Shown in pieces: positions 23,211 to 35,300 of a stretch of DNA of 64,000 bases. The stretch covers positions 25,547,501 to 25,611,500 of the forward strand of contig CM073887.1 in the NCBI GenBank assembly GCA_037176705.1, in the 5' to 3' direction. The notes beneath the pieces were generated by a model. The model saw only the letters and a program-made list of their open reading frames with translations, did not search any database and was not told where the DNA came from. The DNA comes from Molossus alvarezi. Lineage: Eukaryota; Chordata; Mammalia; Chiroptera; Molossidae. Every line of letters begins with the position of its first letter. The stretch's first letter is position 1. The position numbers and the translations under genes are program-made.

Positions 23211-26200
23211 GGAGGGGTCAAGATGGTGGCGTAGGTAAATGCACTATGGCCTCCTCCCACAACCACATCAAAACTACAACACAACCATCATTCAGAACTG
23301 CCTGACACTGAGCTGAATGGAAGTCCTACAACTACGGAATTAAAGAAGCAGCCACATCCAGACTGGTGGGGGGGGGGGGGCGGACAGGCTGGTCCCACAC
23401 CCACGTGTGGCGGATAAAAATCAGGAGGACACCTCGGCTGGGAAGGTCCTCCCTGAGGACTGAGGGGTCCCCGTCCCACATCAGGTGACCCACTCAGGGT
23501 CCCAGTGTCAGGAAGAGAATCCCCATAACTTCTGTCTGGAAAAACCAGCGGGAACTGAGGCTCAGGGAGGCTGAGGCTGCAGAAGCCCCAGCAGTTCCTC
23601 TTAAAGGGCCCACACAAAGACTAACTCAGACCCGCTCCCTCTGAGCTCTGAGGGGAGGCAGCTTGAGGGGCACCAGAGAACAGGGAAGAACTGAGCTGTT
23701 TGGTCTCTGGAGGAGGGCTGGAGGGGCAGCTTTCTCCTGGACAGACGTGCTGGTGGAGGCCGGTTGTTCCTTTGGTGACCCTTCCCTGGGGCGACAGACA
23801 GCCGCCATATCTGGGACTCCAGCAACCTGGCTCACACTGTAGCCCCGCCCTGGTGACTCCCTGAGGCCCCGCCCCATCCAACTTTCAGGCCCACCCAAGC
23901 TGTTTCCAAAGGCTTTACCATAGGATTGGCCTGTCTTGGATCCTGCTTCAGAGTTTCCTAAAATCTCTCAAACAAGCAGAATCTGGTACCTGAGCCCACC
24001 AGTGCACATGGCACCATCGGGCCAGTGGACACCCTGTGTCAACACAAACCAGGGCACAGTAGTGGAGCTGTCAAGGTGCCTGTTGCAGAAACCGCAAAAG
24101 GCTGGGAGCCCAGCACCATTCCCGCAGTAGCAACCCTGTCAGAGTTGAGATGTACCCCCAGCGATAGAGGCTGGGGAACAGAATCCATCCCTAGGCAACA
24201 GAAGCACAGACCAGCAGCAGAGAACTATCCCTCCCCCCAAAAAAACTACAGCAAAGGCTGAGCAGGAGCTGAGCTCCACTGGGCAGCAGCACTCCCCAGC
24301 CACCAGTGGCGGGACCGGGGGCTCCATAGGGCCCTGTGCGACCCAGCGGCCCACAAGAGCGGTGTGGAGCCAGGATTCTGGGTGGATCTGTGCAACCCGA
24401 TGGATCACTGGAGCAGTGCGGAGCCAGGGCTCGAAAGGGGCCAGTCTCAGCAAACTCCATACTTCTCGTTAAGTGGCCCCAGTCCTGACACTAGAGGCAG
24501 CCAGTCTTGGTTCACAACTCAGCTTTTCCTGGACACCTTCAAGCCCAGCACAGGAAACAGCCATCTGCAGTTCACTTTGTAGCTTATGCCAGGTGGCCCT
24601 GGATAGAGCACAGACAGTGACTGACCTTGCCCCAGAGCCAGAACACCTGGTGGACAACTTCAGACCACATCAAAACACCACCACCCAACAACCTCCACAA
24701 GTGACACACTCAGTGAATGAACTCAGTGGGTACCAGAGCCCTGCTGAAGTAAGTCTTGCTCTGTGTGGTGGGCCTCTACACAGCTGATCCTCCAAGGTAG
24801 TGGCTAATGGGCACAGCCAGTCCTTTCAGCTGACCAGCCTGAGTAAACCCCTCCCATTGATGTGCCAACAGGAATCAAGACTCAATTACAAGAGAAGGGT
24901 GTACAGTCCACACGAGGGGTGTACTGCGAGGGCCCAGCTGGGGTGATCAGGGAGGCTGTGCCACTGAATCCTACAGGACACCTACAATAATAGGCCACCC
25001 TATGAAGCCTAGGAGGCATAGAAACTTTGCCTAATACATAGAAACAATCACAGGGAAGCAGCCAAAATAAGGAGACAAAAAAACATGTCCCGAATGAAAG
25101 AAAAGAATAAAACTCCAGGAAAAGAACTAAACAAAATGGAGGTAAACAATCTAACAGATGCAGAGTTCAGAGCACAGGTTAAAAGATTGCTCAGGGAACT
25201 TGGTGAGACATCCAAGGGACTTAGTGAGACCTTCAAGGAACTTAATGAGAACTTCAACAACATAAAAAAGGGCCAATCAGAAATTAAGGATGCACTAACT
25301 GAAATAAAGAATAATTTACAGGGAATCAATAGTAGAGTAGGTAAAGCCAAGAAGAAAACCATCGATTTGGAATATAAGGAAGCAGAAAACAACCAATCAG
25401 AATAGCAAAAAGAAAAAACAATCCAAAAAAATGAGGATAGTATAAAGAGCCTCTGGGACAACTTCAAGTGTGCCAACATTCGCATCAGGGGTGCCTGAAG
25501 GAGAAGAGAAAGAGCAAGAAATTGAAAAACTATTTGAAACAATAATAGCAGAAAACTTCCCCAACTTGCTGAAGGAAACAGACATACAAGTCCAGGAAGC
25601 ACACAGAGTCCCAAACAAGATGAACCCAAAGAGGTCCACACCAAGACACATCATCATCAAAATGCAAAAGGTTAAATACAAAGAGAGAATCTTAAAAGCA
25701 GCAAGAGAAAAGCAGTTAGTTACCTACAAAGGAGCTCCCATAAGACTGTCAGCTGATTTCTCAAAAGAAACTTTGCAGGCCAGAAAGGAGTGGCAAGAGA
25801 TATTTAGAGTGATGAAACGCAAGGGCCTACAACCAAGATTACTCTATCCTGCAAAGCTATAATTTAGAATCGATGGACATATCAAGAGTTTCCCAGACAA
25901 GAAAAAGCTAAAGGAATTCATCACCACCAAACCAGTATTATATGATATGTTGAAGGGTCTTTTTGAAGGCAAAGAACAAAAATATGAACAATAAAATGGC
26001 AATAAATACATATCTATCAACAACTGAATCCACAAACAAAATGAGCAAGCAGAACAGAAACACTCATAGATACAGAGAACTTTTTGTTGCTTGCCAGATG
26101 GGTGGGGGCTGTGGGGCTGGGTGAAAAAGATGAAGGAATTAAGAAGTACAAATTTGTTGTTAGACTGATGAACCTCAGGGAGGGTGGGATGAAATAAACC

Positions 26201-26357
26201 AAAGAACTTCTATGCATATATGCATAACCAATGGACACCGACAATAGAGTGGGGAAGGCAGGAGGGGGCAGGAGGGGGGAGGAGGGAGTCAATGGGGGAA
26301 AAAAGGGATAAACATCTGTAATACATTCAACAATAAAGATGAGTCTAAAAAAAAAAA
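23211..26357 (+). mobile_element. Half-L1-like element A (full length, ORF1 only)
   Basis: Starts ggaggggtcaagatggtggcg, an L1-type promoter start, and ends aataaagatgagtctaaaaa, a poly(A) tail. An 11-bp aactaattgga flanks it (23200-23210 and 26358-26368). About 1.87 kb of GC-rich 5' UTR leads to an ORF1 region at 25085-25993. A 3' UTR of about 350 bp follows directly, so ORF2 is absent. In length and plan it matches the HAL1 (half-L1) class, which must use reverse transcriptase from other L1s. Confidence 0.85.
25085..25993 (+). pseudogene. ORF1-like gene of half-L1 element A, interrupted
   Basis: First part (25085-25405) begins MSRMKEKNKTPGKEL and is a coiled coil. It stops at TAG just before a stretch reading [20 protein letters not shown]. 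The second part (about 25470-25862) has [19 protein letters not shown], the RNA-recognition region ([20 protein letters not shown]) and the C-terminal part (RLSADFSKETLQARKEWQ). A further TAA at 25861 and a continuing KSFPDKKKLKEF show late decay. It is an L1 ORF1p relative, an RNA-binding chaperone of the retrotransposon particle. At least two stops and one frame change make it non-functional as read. Confidence 0.8.
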
Positions 26358-26445
26358 AACTAATTGGAAATTAAAGACTTCTCAGTAGCCCATAGAGCAA
26401 ACAAAAATGGAGAAAATAAAAGTAATACTGTTGTAAGACTTAAAA

Positions 26446-26464
26446 AGAGAGAGAGAGAGAGAAA
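26446..26464. repeat. (GA)n run
   Basis: Short pure GA repeat next to element A. Confidence 0.8.
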
Positions 26465-26769
26465 GTGGAGGATAAGAGAGAGTATTTCAACCCAAAGCTA
26501 TACTTTAAAGATAAGCAAGATGATATAAGCACAAGAGAGTCTGTAGAAGGATCCAAGAAAAGTTTTACTCAACAAAATTGGCATTTTAATTCCACTGGCA
26601 AAGAACGCTTTAATAAGTGACCCCGGAATCACTGCCTATCCATCCCCAAGAAAACAAAAGTAGACCATTTTCTTAGCATTTTAAAACAAATTCTAGGTTA
26701 AATAAACATTTAAATGTAAAAGAAAAATAATAAATATATTTAAAGAAACTTTAAAAACTTATCTGTATA

Positions 26770-26993
26770 GCCCTGGCCGGTTTGGTTCAGTGGTTAGAGC
26801 GTCAGCCTGTCCAGAGAGACCGGGATTCGGTTCCCACTAAGGGCTCGTACCTCGGTTGCAGGTTGTCCCCATCCCTGGCTGGGTCGTGCGGGTGGCAACC
26901 ACTCAATGTGTCCCTTTCACGTCGATGGTCCTCTCTCTCTCTCTCTCTCTTCCTCTCTCTCCCTCCCACTTTATCTGAGCAAAAGAAAGAAAA
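26770..26993 (+). mobile_element. Ves-type SINE
   Basis: Full + copy; a 17-bp duplication (aaaaacttatctgtata) at 26753-26769 and 26994-27010. Confidence 0.95.
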
Positions 26994-27394
26994 AAAAACT
27001 TATCTGTATAACCTTGAAATATGCAAAACACTCTCACGTAGGGCAGGAAACACTGTATCATGCCCAAAGGAATTCAGATCTAGCGCCATAATAACAGAAA
27101 CAAATGTTCGAGTTAGGGATTGACTATATTGTTTTGAGATACGAACAAGAACTATGAGGGTCCAGAGAACAATTCCTGGTTCTATGTTCTATTTTAGGCA
27201 TTAAGGCAGGGTTGACAGAAGAAACATTATTGAGCTGTATTTTAAGGAATGAATGGGAGGCTTCGAGGCCATAGATGAAAAGCACAGAATCATTGAAGAA
27301 CCTGGTATTCCAATACCAGTGAGAAATTCAATGACTAAAGTATACAGTGAATGACTGTAGAGGTTAAAAACAGATCAATTTATATAGGAGTTAA

Positions 27395-27730
27395 GTTTTT
27401 TACTTTTTTATTAAAGTATAGTTGACATATAATATTGTATTAGTTTTGAGTATACAACATAGTGATTATACATTTATATACCATATGATGTGATCACTAC
27501 GATAAATCTAATAACCATCTCTTACCAAGCATAGTAAGATATTATTGACTAGTTTCTTTGCACTGTGCATTATATCCCCATGACTTACTTATTTTATAAC
27601 TGGAAGAGTGTACTTCTTATTCCCTGTCAACCTTTTTACTCATCCTACCACCCCCGTCCCTCTGGCAACCATCAATTTGTTCTCTGTACCTACGTGTCTG
27701 TTGTGTTTGTTTGTTTACTTCTTTGTTTTG
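27395..27730 (-). mobile_element. Old L1 3'-end fragment
   Basis: attaaagtatagttgacata, gattatacatttatatacc and ctctggcaaccatcaatttg are standard old mammalian L1 3' segments read on the minus strand. Confidence 0.75.
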
Positions 27731-27838
27731 TTTTTAACTCAGTCTTAAAATAAGGCATTACATAGGAAAAAGACATAATTGGGCTTATTTTTGAAAGGTT
27801 ATCTGTGTGGAGAATGAACGAACAAAAGAAGGGTGGTA

Positions 27839-28072
27839 GCCCTGGCTGGTGTGGCTCCATTGGTTGAGTGTAAGTTCATGCACTGAGGGGTCTCAGTTTG
27901 ATTCCTGGTGGGTGGGGGCACATGCCTGGGTTCTGAGCTCAATTCCCAGTAGGGAGCCGACAGGAGGTAGCCAATCGATGTTTCTCTCTCTCATTAATGT
28001 TTCACTCTCCCTCTCCTTTCCTCTCTCTCCAAAAATCATAAAACACCTTTTTTTTTTTTTAAAAAAAAAAAA
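27839..28072 (+). mobile_element. Ves-type SINE (aaaaatcat tail type)
   Basis: Begins gccctggctggtgtggctcc, B box gtttgattcctgg, CT part, then T and A runs. Flank gggtggta recurs as aggtggta. Confidence 0.9.
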
Positions 28073-28579
28073 AGGTGGTAAAGCAAGAGGTTAAGAGACT
28101 GTTGAACAGCCTCAATCAGAAGAAAGTAACACAAGATAACATAAGATTACAAGCGTGCTGTAAGATTGGCCAATTCTAGAGCAGAAGATAGTTTGGGAAT
28201 AGATTGGATATAGAAAATTTAATAAAGAAGCTGAGAAAGAGCCCAACTTTTCTAAATTAGGAAGCTGGAGGGCTAATGATGCTGACTAGTTATAAAGAAG
28301 ATGCAGTAGGTTTTGATGAAAAGGTAACTGGTTCAATCTTAGACAGATTAATGAGAAATATCTAACTGAATGTGCTCAGTATTCATTGAAATCATAGATC
28401 TGAATGTCAGAACTGAAGTTTTAGATTTGACTATCATCAACCTACTGACAGTAATTGAAACTACAGCGATCAGCAAATCAACCAAGGAGAAAATATACAC
28501 ATAGGGTGAGAAAAGATGGTCTGGCTAAACAGAATCCGAGTTTTAATTAGGATAGCCTTGTATCTAAGCTAACAGGTGT

Positions 28580-28900
28580 CTCAGCCTGTCCTGCAGCTAG
28601 ATGTGTCTATGTGACTGAGCTGTGGATAATGAGATATAAGTGGAAGTACTGTGTGGAGCATCCAGGAAGTTCTTTCAAAGAGAGAAGGCACTCTGGTTCC
28701 TTTCTGTCTTCCCTCTTGCTTCCAGATTTCCATAGGACATGATGTTTGGACCATCAGGTAAACTTGAGGATGGAAGCCATTGATCAGGATGATGGATGGC
28801 TTCCTGAAGACATTATGGGGACATATTCCTGTAGACATTTCTCTGAACAGAAGATAAGTTTCTGTCTTATTTAAACCACATGGATCAAACTTAGTCCTAA
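28580..28900 (-). mobile_element. Ancient interspersed repeat, family not assigned
   Basis: The pattern gtgactgagctgtggataatgag, then gtggaagtactgtgtggagc and ctccctcttgcttccagattt-like sequence is typical of an old mammalian repeat. I cannot name it reliably. Confidence 0.35.
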
Positions 28901-29404
28901 CTGATAAAAAATGAGCACTAATATTATCATAACAAGAACCTCTTTTATTTAAGGAGTGGTCCAAGAAAGAACTGACCAGTTAAAAAGACTAAGAAAGGTG
29001 ATACAGGTAGGATGGTAAGCCAGAAACAAGAGAACTTACAGGCTGACAAGAAGAATGGGGACACTTGTAACTGTTGTTTAAAGGAGTCTGAGTGGGAAAG
29101 GCTTGAATGTAGGAAATTAAATTTAGAACTACAAAGTTATTGTTGACATTATAAAGAAGAATTACAAGAAAGTAATAACCAAGTGAAAACCAAGGTAAAG
29201 CACGCTTCCATGTGAATGAGAATCAGAGAAATTGAATTAATATTTCATTTCAGGAGCAAAGGAAATAGAGCAGTAGGTTAAAGACAAGGTAAAATGGAAA
29301 AGAGATATTTGGTGTCTTTTCTCCAAACCAAATTGTATGTCTAATTTCAGGATTGTGCTAATATTGGCTACTCTTTATTAAATTAAAAGAAGTTACCTAT
29401 TCTT

Positions 29405-29641
29405 CCATGGCCAGTTTGGCTCAGCAGTTAGAGCACTGGCCCTCAGACCAAAGAGTCTCAGGTTTGATTTCCAGTCAAAGGCAAGTACCTCGGTTGCAGG
29501 TTCGATCCCTGACCTGTGCGAGAGGCAACCAATCGATGTGTCTCTCTCACATTGATGTTTCTCTCTCTCTCCCTGCCCCCCTCCTTCTCTATCTAAAAAT
29601 CAATAAAAAATATATATTCTCAGTTGAAAAAAATTTGAATA
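29405..29641 (+). mobile_element. Ves-type SINE
   Basis: Full + copy with tctaaaaatcaataaaaa tail. About 20 bp of target duplication (aaaagaagttacctattctt) on both sides. Confidence 0.95.
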
Positions 29642-30063
29642 AAAAAGAAGTTACCTATTCTTTGCTAATAAATTCAAAGCCTTCAAAATAAATAAGAAAT
29701 AAATGGCCCTTCACATTCAAAGTGACTTCCACTTTGGGACCTGATTCTGTCTCTAACATTGAAATCCTGAAAAATAAAATTCTTCCTTTTCTCATACGTG
29801 TGAGTGTCCACACCGTGGGCATAGAGAAAACATGGACTACATTATCTGAAATAAGTGAAACTTCTTTTAATTTGGAAGAAGTTCTTATCCAAATAGCCAA
29901 AGATTTGGAGGTGTATCACTTATTTGTAGCATAGTTTTTAAATTGCATATAAGGAAATACAAGAATACTGGGACTTCATATGTGACTCATTTGCAAGTTC
30001 TTACACTTACTGTTCCCCTGCTCCCCAGGTTCTGGTCCCTAGCCCTAGCCCCCTTCCTTTCTC

Positions 30064-30310
30064 CTTTGTTTTCCCTCCCTCCCTTCCTAGCTCCCTTCCT
30101 GCTTTCCTTCCTTCCTCCCTTATAAGGAGAAAGAATGCAGTTACATTGTGATAGAAACTGTGCAATTGAGGACAATGTACTGGGATCCCCATGTGCTTTG
30201 TTTTCCCTCCCTCCCTACCTTCCTCCCTTCTTTCCTTACAAGGAGAAAAAGTACATTGTTATAGAAACTATGCAATTGAGGGCAATGTATTAGGATCAGG
30301 TTGTCCCAAT
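30064..30310. repeat. Local tandem duplication of about 130 bp
   Basis: Copy 1 (about 30066-30185) and copy 2 (about 30197-30297) share tttgttttccctccctccc, then aaggagaaa, acattgt, atagaaact and gcaattgagg in order. The copies differ by substitutions and small gaps in the CT tract. Confidence 0.8.
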
Positions 30311-30498
30311 AACATATATACAGGGTGTCTGTATATTCTATTACATTTTGAAAATGATATGTATTTAATAAACATGGCTTTAAAATTATTCAAAGTTCTG
30401 TGTACATTTTTTTTGTTTTTGGCACCTCCTATATTTTCTAGAATAAATGGCAAGTAGTTCTCACTAGAAGAAAATATGAGTTAAAAATTGGGAGCAGG

Positions 30499-30712
30499 CC
30501 CAGCTTCTGTGGCTCAGTGGTTGAGCATCGACCCATGCACCAAGAGGTCACAGGTTCAATTCCTGGTCAGGGCACATGCCCAGGTTGTGGGCCCGATCCC
30601 TAGTGGGGGCATGAAGGAGGCAGCCAATGGATGTTGTCTCTCCTCAGTTTCTATTTCTCTCTCTAAAAATCAATAAAAATGAATGAATGAATGAATGAAT
30701 AAATAAATAAAT
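30499..30712 (+). mobile_element. Ves-type SINE
   Basis: Full + copy with an aatgaatgaat tail; 16-bp duplication (aaaaattgggagcagg) at 30483-30498 and 30713-30728. Confidence 0.95.
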
Positions 30713-31565
30713 AAAAATTGGGAGCAGGAGCTGAGGCCACCAAAATTGAAGATGTAACTTAGACCAAAATAAAATATCGACCAATGTAAACATGTTGACT
30801 TTATGAATAGTATAGATCATATTTAGTGAGATGCTTTGAAACAAATGTTTAATAACAACTAATGTATCACAGACTATAGCTGATGATTGGTGGGGAAATA
30901 AAGTGAAATGAGTGCCGTGGAAATTATTTATCAATGTGTAAATGCCATCTGTTCTGGGAATACTTGTAACCATTTTTTAAAATTTAAATGCATTTTCCAG
31001 GTATTTTTTGAAAGAAATTTGTTGGACTCTGGGGGAGGAAAGTGTGTGTCATGATCTTCATTGAAGCCTTAAAGGAGAGATTTCTATTTCTATTAGGAAA
31101 GAATGGTTCTCCTGCCTTTCTGGATTTGCTTACTAACAGAAGAGATGAAACAACTTTGTAAATTCCTCTACAAAAGCCAACCATTGTTCAATCTAGTGCT
31201 TTGCAACTTAAAAGATTGGTTTAAAATCATGCAAATGGCATGGATGAAACAATTATTTTTACTTTACAGTAGCCCTATGACTTTGAATGGTGTGGGAAGA
31301 GGAGACTTTCTCCAAATGAGACCCGTGGGGCTTGCAGAGTAACTTTTATGTGACTCCCTCTTTCTGATGTACTGAATGTCCCTCAGTGTATCCTTACAGA
31401 AATTTAAAAACTCACAGAGCTATTTTAAAGATTTAAAAAAATCACATAACTTTATTTTTTTGAAGCACTAATATGTCTCAGTTACATTTAGCTACAGTAC
31501 AAAGAATAATGAAATAGCACCTGGGAATTTTTTAGGTTGTAGAGAATCTTGACTCCTTTATCTTC

Positions 31566-31571
31566 TTTATT
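31566..31571 (-). terminator. FGA: Candidate polyadenylation signal for FGA alpha-E mRNA
   Basis: AATAAA on the minus strand 55 nt after the alpha-E stop. A second AATAAA at 31451-31456 is an alternative. Confidence 0.5.
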
Positions 31572-31625
31572 TTTTTCTCCAGTTCACGAAACAAAACAGA
31601 ACACTCTCGTTTCCACTCTTTCAGC

Positions 31626-32335
31626 TTATTGGGACACCAGGGGTCTGATTTTCATGCGGACAGCCCTGAGGGAATAATCTGCTCCTCTGAAGGGGACCCA
31701 GACCACTCCATTCTCAATCTCATATGGACTGTTGTTCCTGGGGTCATAGAAGCCCCCAGAATAATAGATGCCATTGAGATTGGCCGCCTGGCAGTTGTTA
31801 TACCACCAGCCTCCTCCGTAGACTTCTGCGCAGTTATCTTCCCACTGGTCTGCATCCCTGTCAAAGGTGCTGAACTGCATGCCAGCGTGAGAAGTGTACT
31901 CTGTGCCTTCCTCCACAGAACCCTGGACCAGAGCATCGCCTGCTGTGCCCTCGTAGGAGGAGACCTGCAGGGCATAGCCTTCTGCCTCTGAGACTACTCT
32001 CAAGTGATATTCTGCATAAGCCAGGTTCCCAGCCCAGTCCTCTAACTCAACGCGAAGGACAGAGCCCCTCAGGGTTAGCAAGTGGAGGTATTCATTGCCT
32101 AGCCAGAATTCTCCTTCCCCCTTGTCATTCAGGCTGCCGAAACCTCTCTTGTAGTCTTGCCACGTCCGGTTAAAATTCAGTGATCCATCCATTCTTTGCT
32201 GGATCAAAAGCCATCCTCCCAAACCGGTCTCTTGATCACAATAAACTGAAAAAATCTTACTGGATCCTGGTAGCTTGATATTGAAAAGGCCACTTTGGGC
32301 CCCTGAAGGATGTGTTTGGAGGACATCATGACAGT
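31626..32335 (-). CDS. FGA: FGA exon 6 (alpha-E C-terminal fibrinogen domain)
   Basis: Acceptor tttag|AC; codes (D)[19 protein letters not shown] and on to [11 protein letters not shown] with TAA at 31626-31628. It is intact over 236 codons and very close to the human alpha-E domain, including NFNRTW (N-glycosylation sequon), [11 protein letters not shown] and the [10 protein letters not shown] motif. It is used only in the minor Fib420 form. Confidence 0.95.
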
Positions 32336-35300
32336 CTAAAAAAAAAATTAAGCTGGTTGGAGGAAGTTACTCTCATTTAACTTTACAAAGATAGGAATGG
32401 CCCAGATTAAATGAAGGTAGATACTAGCTTCCTTTCCCTTCCTTCCCATTCCTGCTTTCCTTCTTTCCCTCCTATCTTTCCTCCCTCCCTTCCTTCCTTC
32501 TTTTCCTATTTCCTTCCTTCATTCCTTTTTTCCTTCCTTCCTTCCTTCCTTCCTTCCTTCCTTCCTTCCTTCCTTCCTTCCTTCCTTCCTTCCCTTTATG
32601 GAGAAAATATGCACTTATACTGGAATGAATCATAAGCAAATGAGTGGCATTTATACCTAAAAATTACAAAGGGAATTTCCTCAATGGATTTGGAATTTTA
32701 CTTGCATGTACTCATTAATAGCAAGTAACCAGCAAAGATATGTAAGCATCATTTAGTACTAATGTAACTTGTTTAACCTGATCTCAATTTCAACTGAGAG
32801 CCACTCTAAAAAATATGATCAAATAAATTGGGTGACAATTCCAACCACGCACATTTTGAATGGTAAAAGGATTTGGTTAAACAAACTCAAAATCGAGTTT
32901 CAGAGGGATTCATTCATTTAACATATATTTATTCAGTGGTGACCCTCTGCACTGGTAGGCATTTGGGAATACAGAGATGAACACAATAGACAAAGTCCCT
33001 GCCCCTGTGGAACTTACAGTCTAGCATGAAAAACACACGAAAAAGGTGTAATTGTAAGAAAGCACGAGAGAGGGCTAGGAAAGAGGTGCAAGGTGCTATG
33101 TGAGCACATTGCAAGAACAATTAACTTAGTCTAGAGGGTCAGGGAAGGCTTCCCCAAAGGAGAAGTGCGGATACCTCTGGCCGTGCGAGCTCTAACTCGG
33201 CCTTTCTTGACGGTATGAGTTCCGCTGGCGTAGTGAGAGCTGGTTTCCCCTACATCTGTGAAAGTGTCAGATGAGGCCACAGAGTGGCCCTTACTGTTAA
33301 ACTCTTCGATCATAGGTAACACATCTGGGGGTATTCTTCCAATTGTCTCAGTTTCGAAGAAAGCCATTTCCTCGGGAAGCTTATGAAAGTACTCTAGGCC
33401 ATCAGAAAAACGGAAATCGCCTAAGCTACCCATCTCTCCACAGTTAGAACTGTCATCAGAATTGACCACTTCTTTCGTCACTTCTTTGTGGCCATCAGCA
33501 CCTGTAACAGTCTTAATGATGGTTTTAGAGCACGAACGACTGGAGGTTAGGCCACCAGAAGTGACCTTCTCCTTACCAATCAGAAGCTCTTTGCCTCTGT
33601 CAGAAGTGATCAGTTTACTTGTGTGGTGGTACTCTTTATTTGACCCTGGACTTGAGCTTCCTGAATCCTCTGTAAATATGCCCCAGTCTGGGTCGATAGG
33701 CCTGGTGTTTCCATGCCCTGAGCTTCCTGGCCTGAAAATTTCAGTCTCAGAAATTTCGGGGTTCCGAGTCCCAGAACCCCCAATTCCTGAGCTCCCAGGT
33801 TTCCGGTTTCCAGTACTACCAGGTGCTGGTTTCCTGGGGTTTTCAGGTGCTGATCCCGCTCCTTGAGATGCAGAGTCTCCTCGGGAATTCTCATCTTTAT
33901 CAGACCCCTCTAACACCATTTTCATCTGCTTCATTTCTATGAGTGTCTTCCACTCTGGGGAGGCTTTCTGCAGCTGAGTCTTGTAATCTCTGGGAAACAT
34001 ATCTACATCTGGGCTTATTTTCAACCGTGGTAAGTGTTGTCTGTATTTGGAGGGAAGTAAGTCTTTGGCAATGAGATGCTCAAGTTGTTTCTGCTGATCT
34101 TCATAGTCCTGTAGATCTATCGTACGTTTTACAGACCTACTGCATGAGCCTTGACAAGATCGGATCTTAATATCAATGTCCACCTAGAGAGAGGAGGAGA
34201 TAAAGAAAAAATAGTAGCTATAAATAAATAAGAGGTGTCTATTGAGTTCTTAGTAGTTAATTTATTTCTTGGAAACTGTTTTTATTTCTTTGGCTTGGAG
34301 ACCTACCAACCAAGACTTAATTTTTCCTATATGTGGTATCCTCAGGGGAAGAGATGCTGGGTATTGTAAGGCTAGCCAGGAGAAGCAATAGAAACTATTT
34401 GGATTTCTCTTAGAACAGATCAAGAGCAAGCTTCTATTCCCTCTGAAAGGAAACACTAATGAAGTGATCTTCAGTGCAGCTGAGGACTTGAAGGCTTGGC
34501 AGCATCAGGAATTCGAATAAGACAAGCAGATACTAAATATGTTATTTTGAAATTTACTATCTATGTGCCCTGGGAAATTTTACTTAATATTGTTGAGCCT
34601 TTCTTTCTTTTTTTCCCCTCATCTGTATAGTAGGGGAATAATACCTACTTTGTAGGTACATAATGGATGTATAACACTTTGCTCTACATATAGTAGGCAT
34701 TCAGTGAATGATTATTGCCTTTCATTTCCCTGCTATTCAAAAATAAGGAAATCTGGTGACAGAGCCACATGCTTCCTTACCTCCAGGCGTTTCATATCTA
34801 CCAGCTGGGCCTTGACATTTTTCTGCAGAAGTTGAATGCGCTGTACTTGTTCTATGACTTTGCGATTCAGGGTCTCAAGTCTGCTTCTCAGATCTTCGGA
34901 CACTTGGCTGAATGTATTATCATGGTCTGAAATAGAAAATATGTATATTAAATCAGCTGCTGAGTGATTTACTTGTAATAGCCAGCAAAAGAAGAACATT
35001 TACTTAGACATATTTCAGGCATTTGACTTTTGGACAATGTTATGACCTGTAGTCATCTAATGGATGTCAATTAAGGTGCCTTACCAGCAGTTAGTAATCC
35101 AAATAATTACAGAAGAAAAATCTCTTTAGCATTTTAAAGGTGTACTTAGGAGATAAAATAATTGATTTGCTCACATTCTAATTATTTTCTCATCTCCTTA
35201 CTCATGGGACTTGACCATGTTCCTGAATTTTTTTTCACATAATTTCCTATTTTTATTTCTTTTTATGTGTGTGTTTATCAGTTGTTCATTTTTAGAGCAG

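Noticed and set aside
25048..25644. 198-codon minus-strand open frame, Leu/Ser/Phe-rich, membrane-like
   Set aside because: It is the complement of the half-L1 ORF1; the same pattern appears opposite the other L1 ORF1 copies.
28581..28964. 127-codon minus-strand open frame
   Set aside because: Overlaps an ancient interspersed repeat pattern; no protein family recognised.
31629..31991. 120-codon + strand open frame opposite FGA exon 6
   Set aside because: Shadow of the conserved alpha-E domain on the other strand.
32411..32635. Open frame of repeated FLPS units
   Set aside because: Translation of the (TTCC)n microsatellite.
33462..33866. 134-codon + strand open frame opposite FGA exon 5
   Set aside because: It is the complement of the low-complexity alpha-C coding sequence. 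No independent start context, splice sites or protein motifs.
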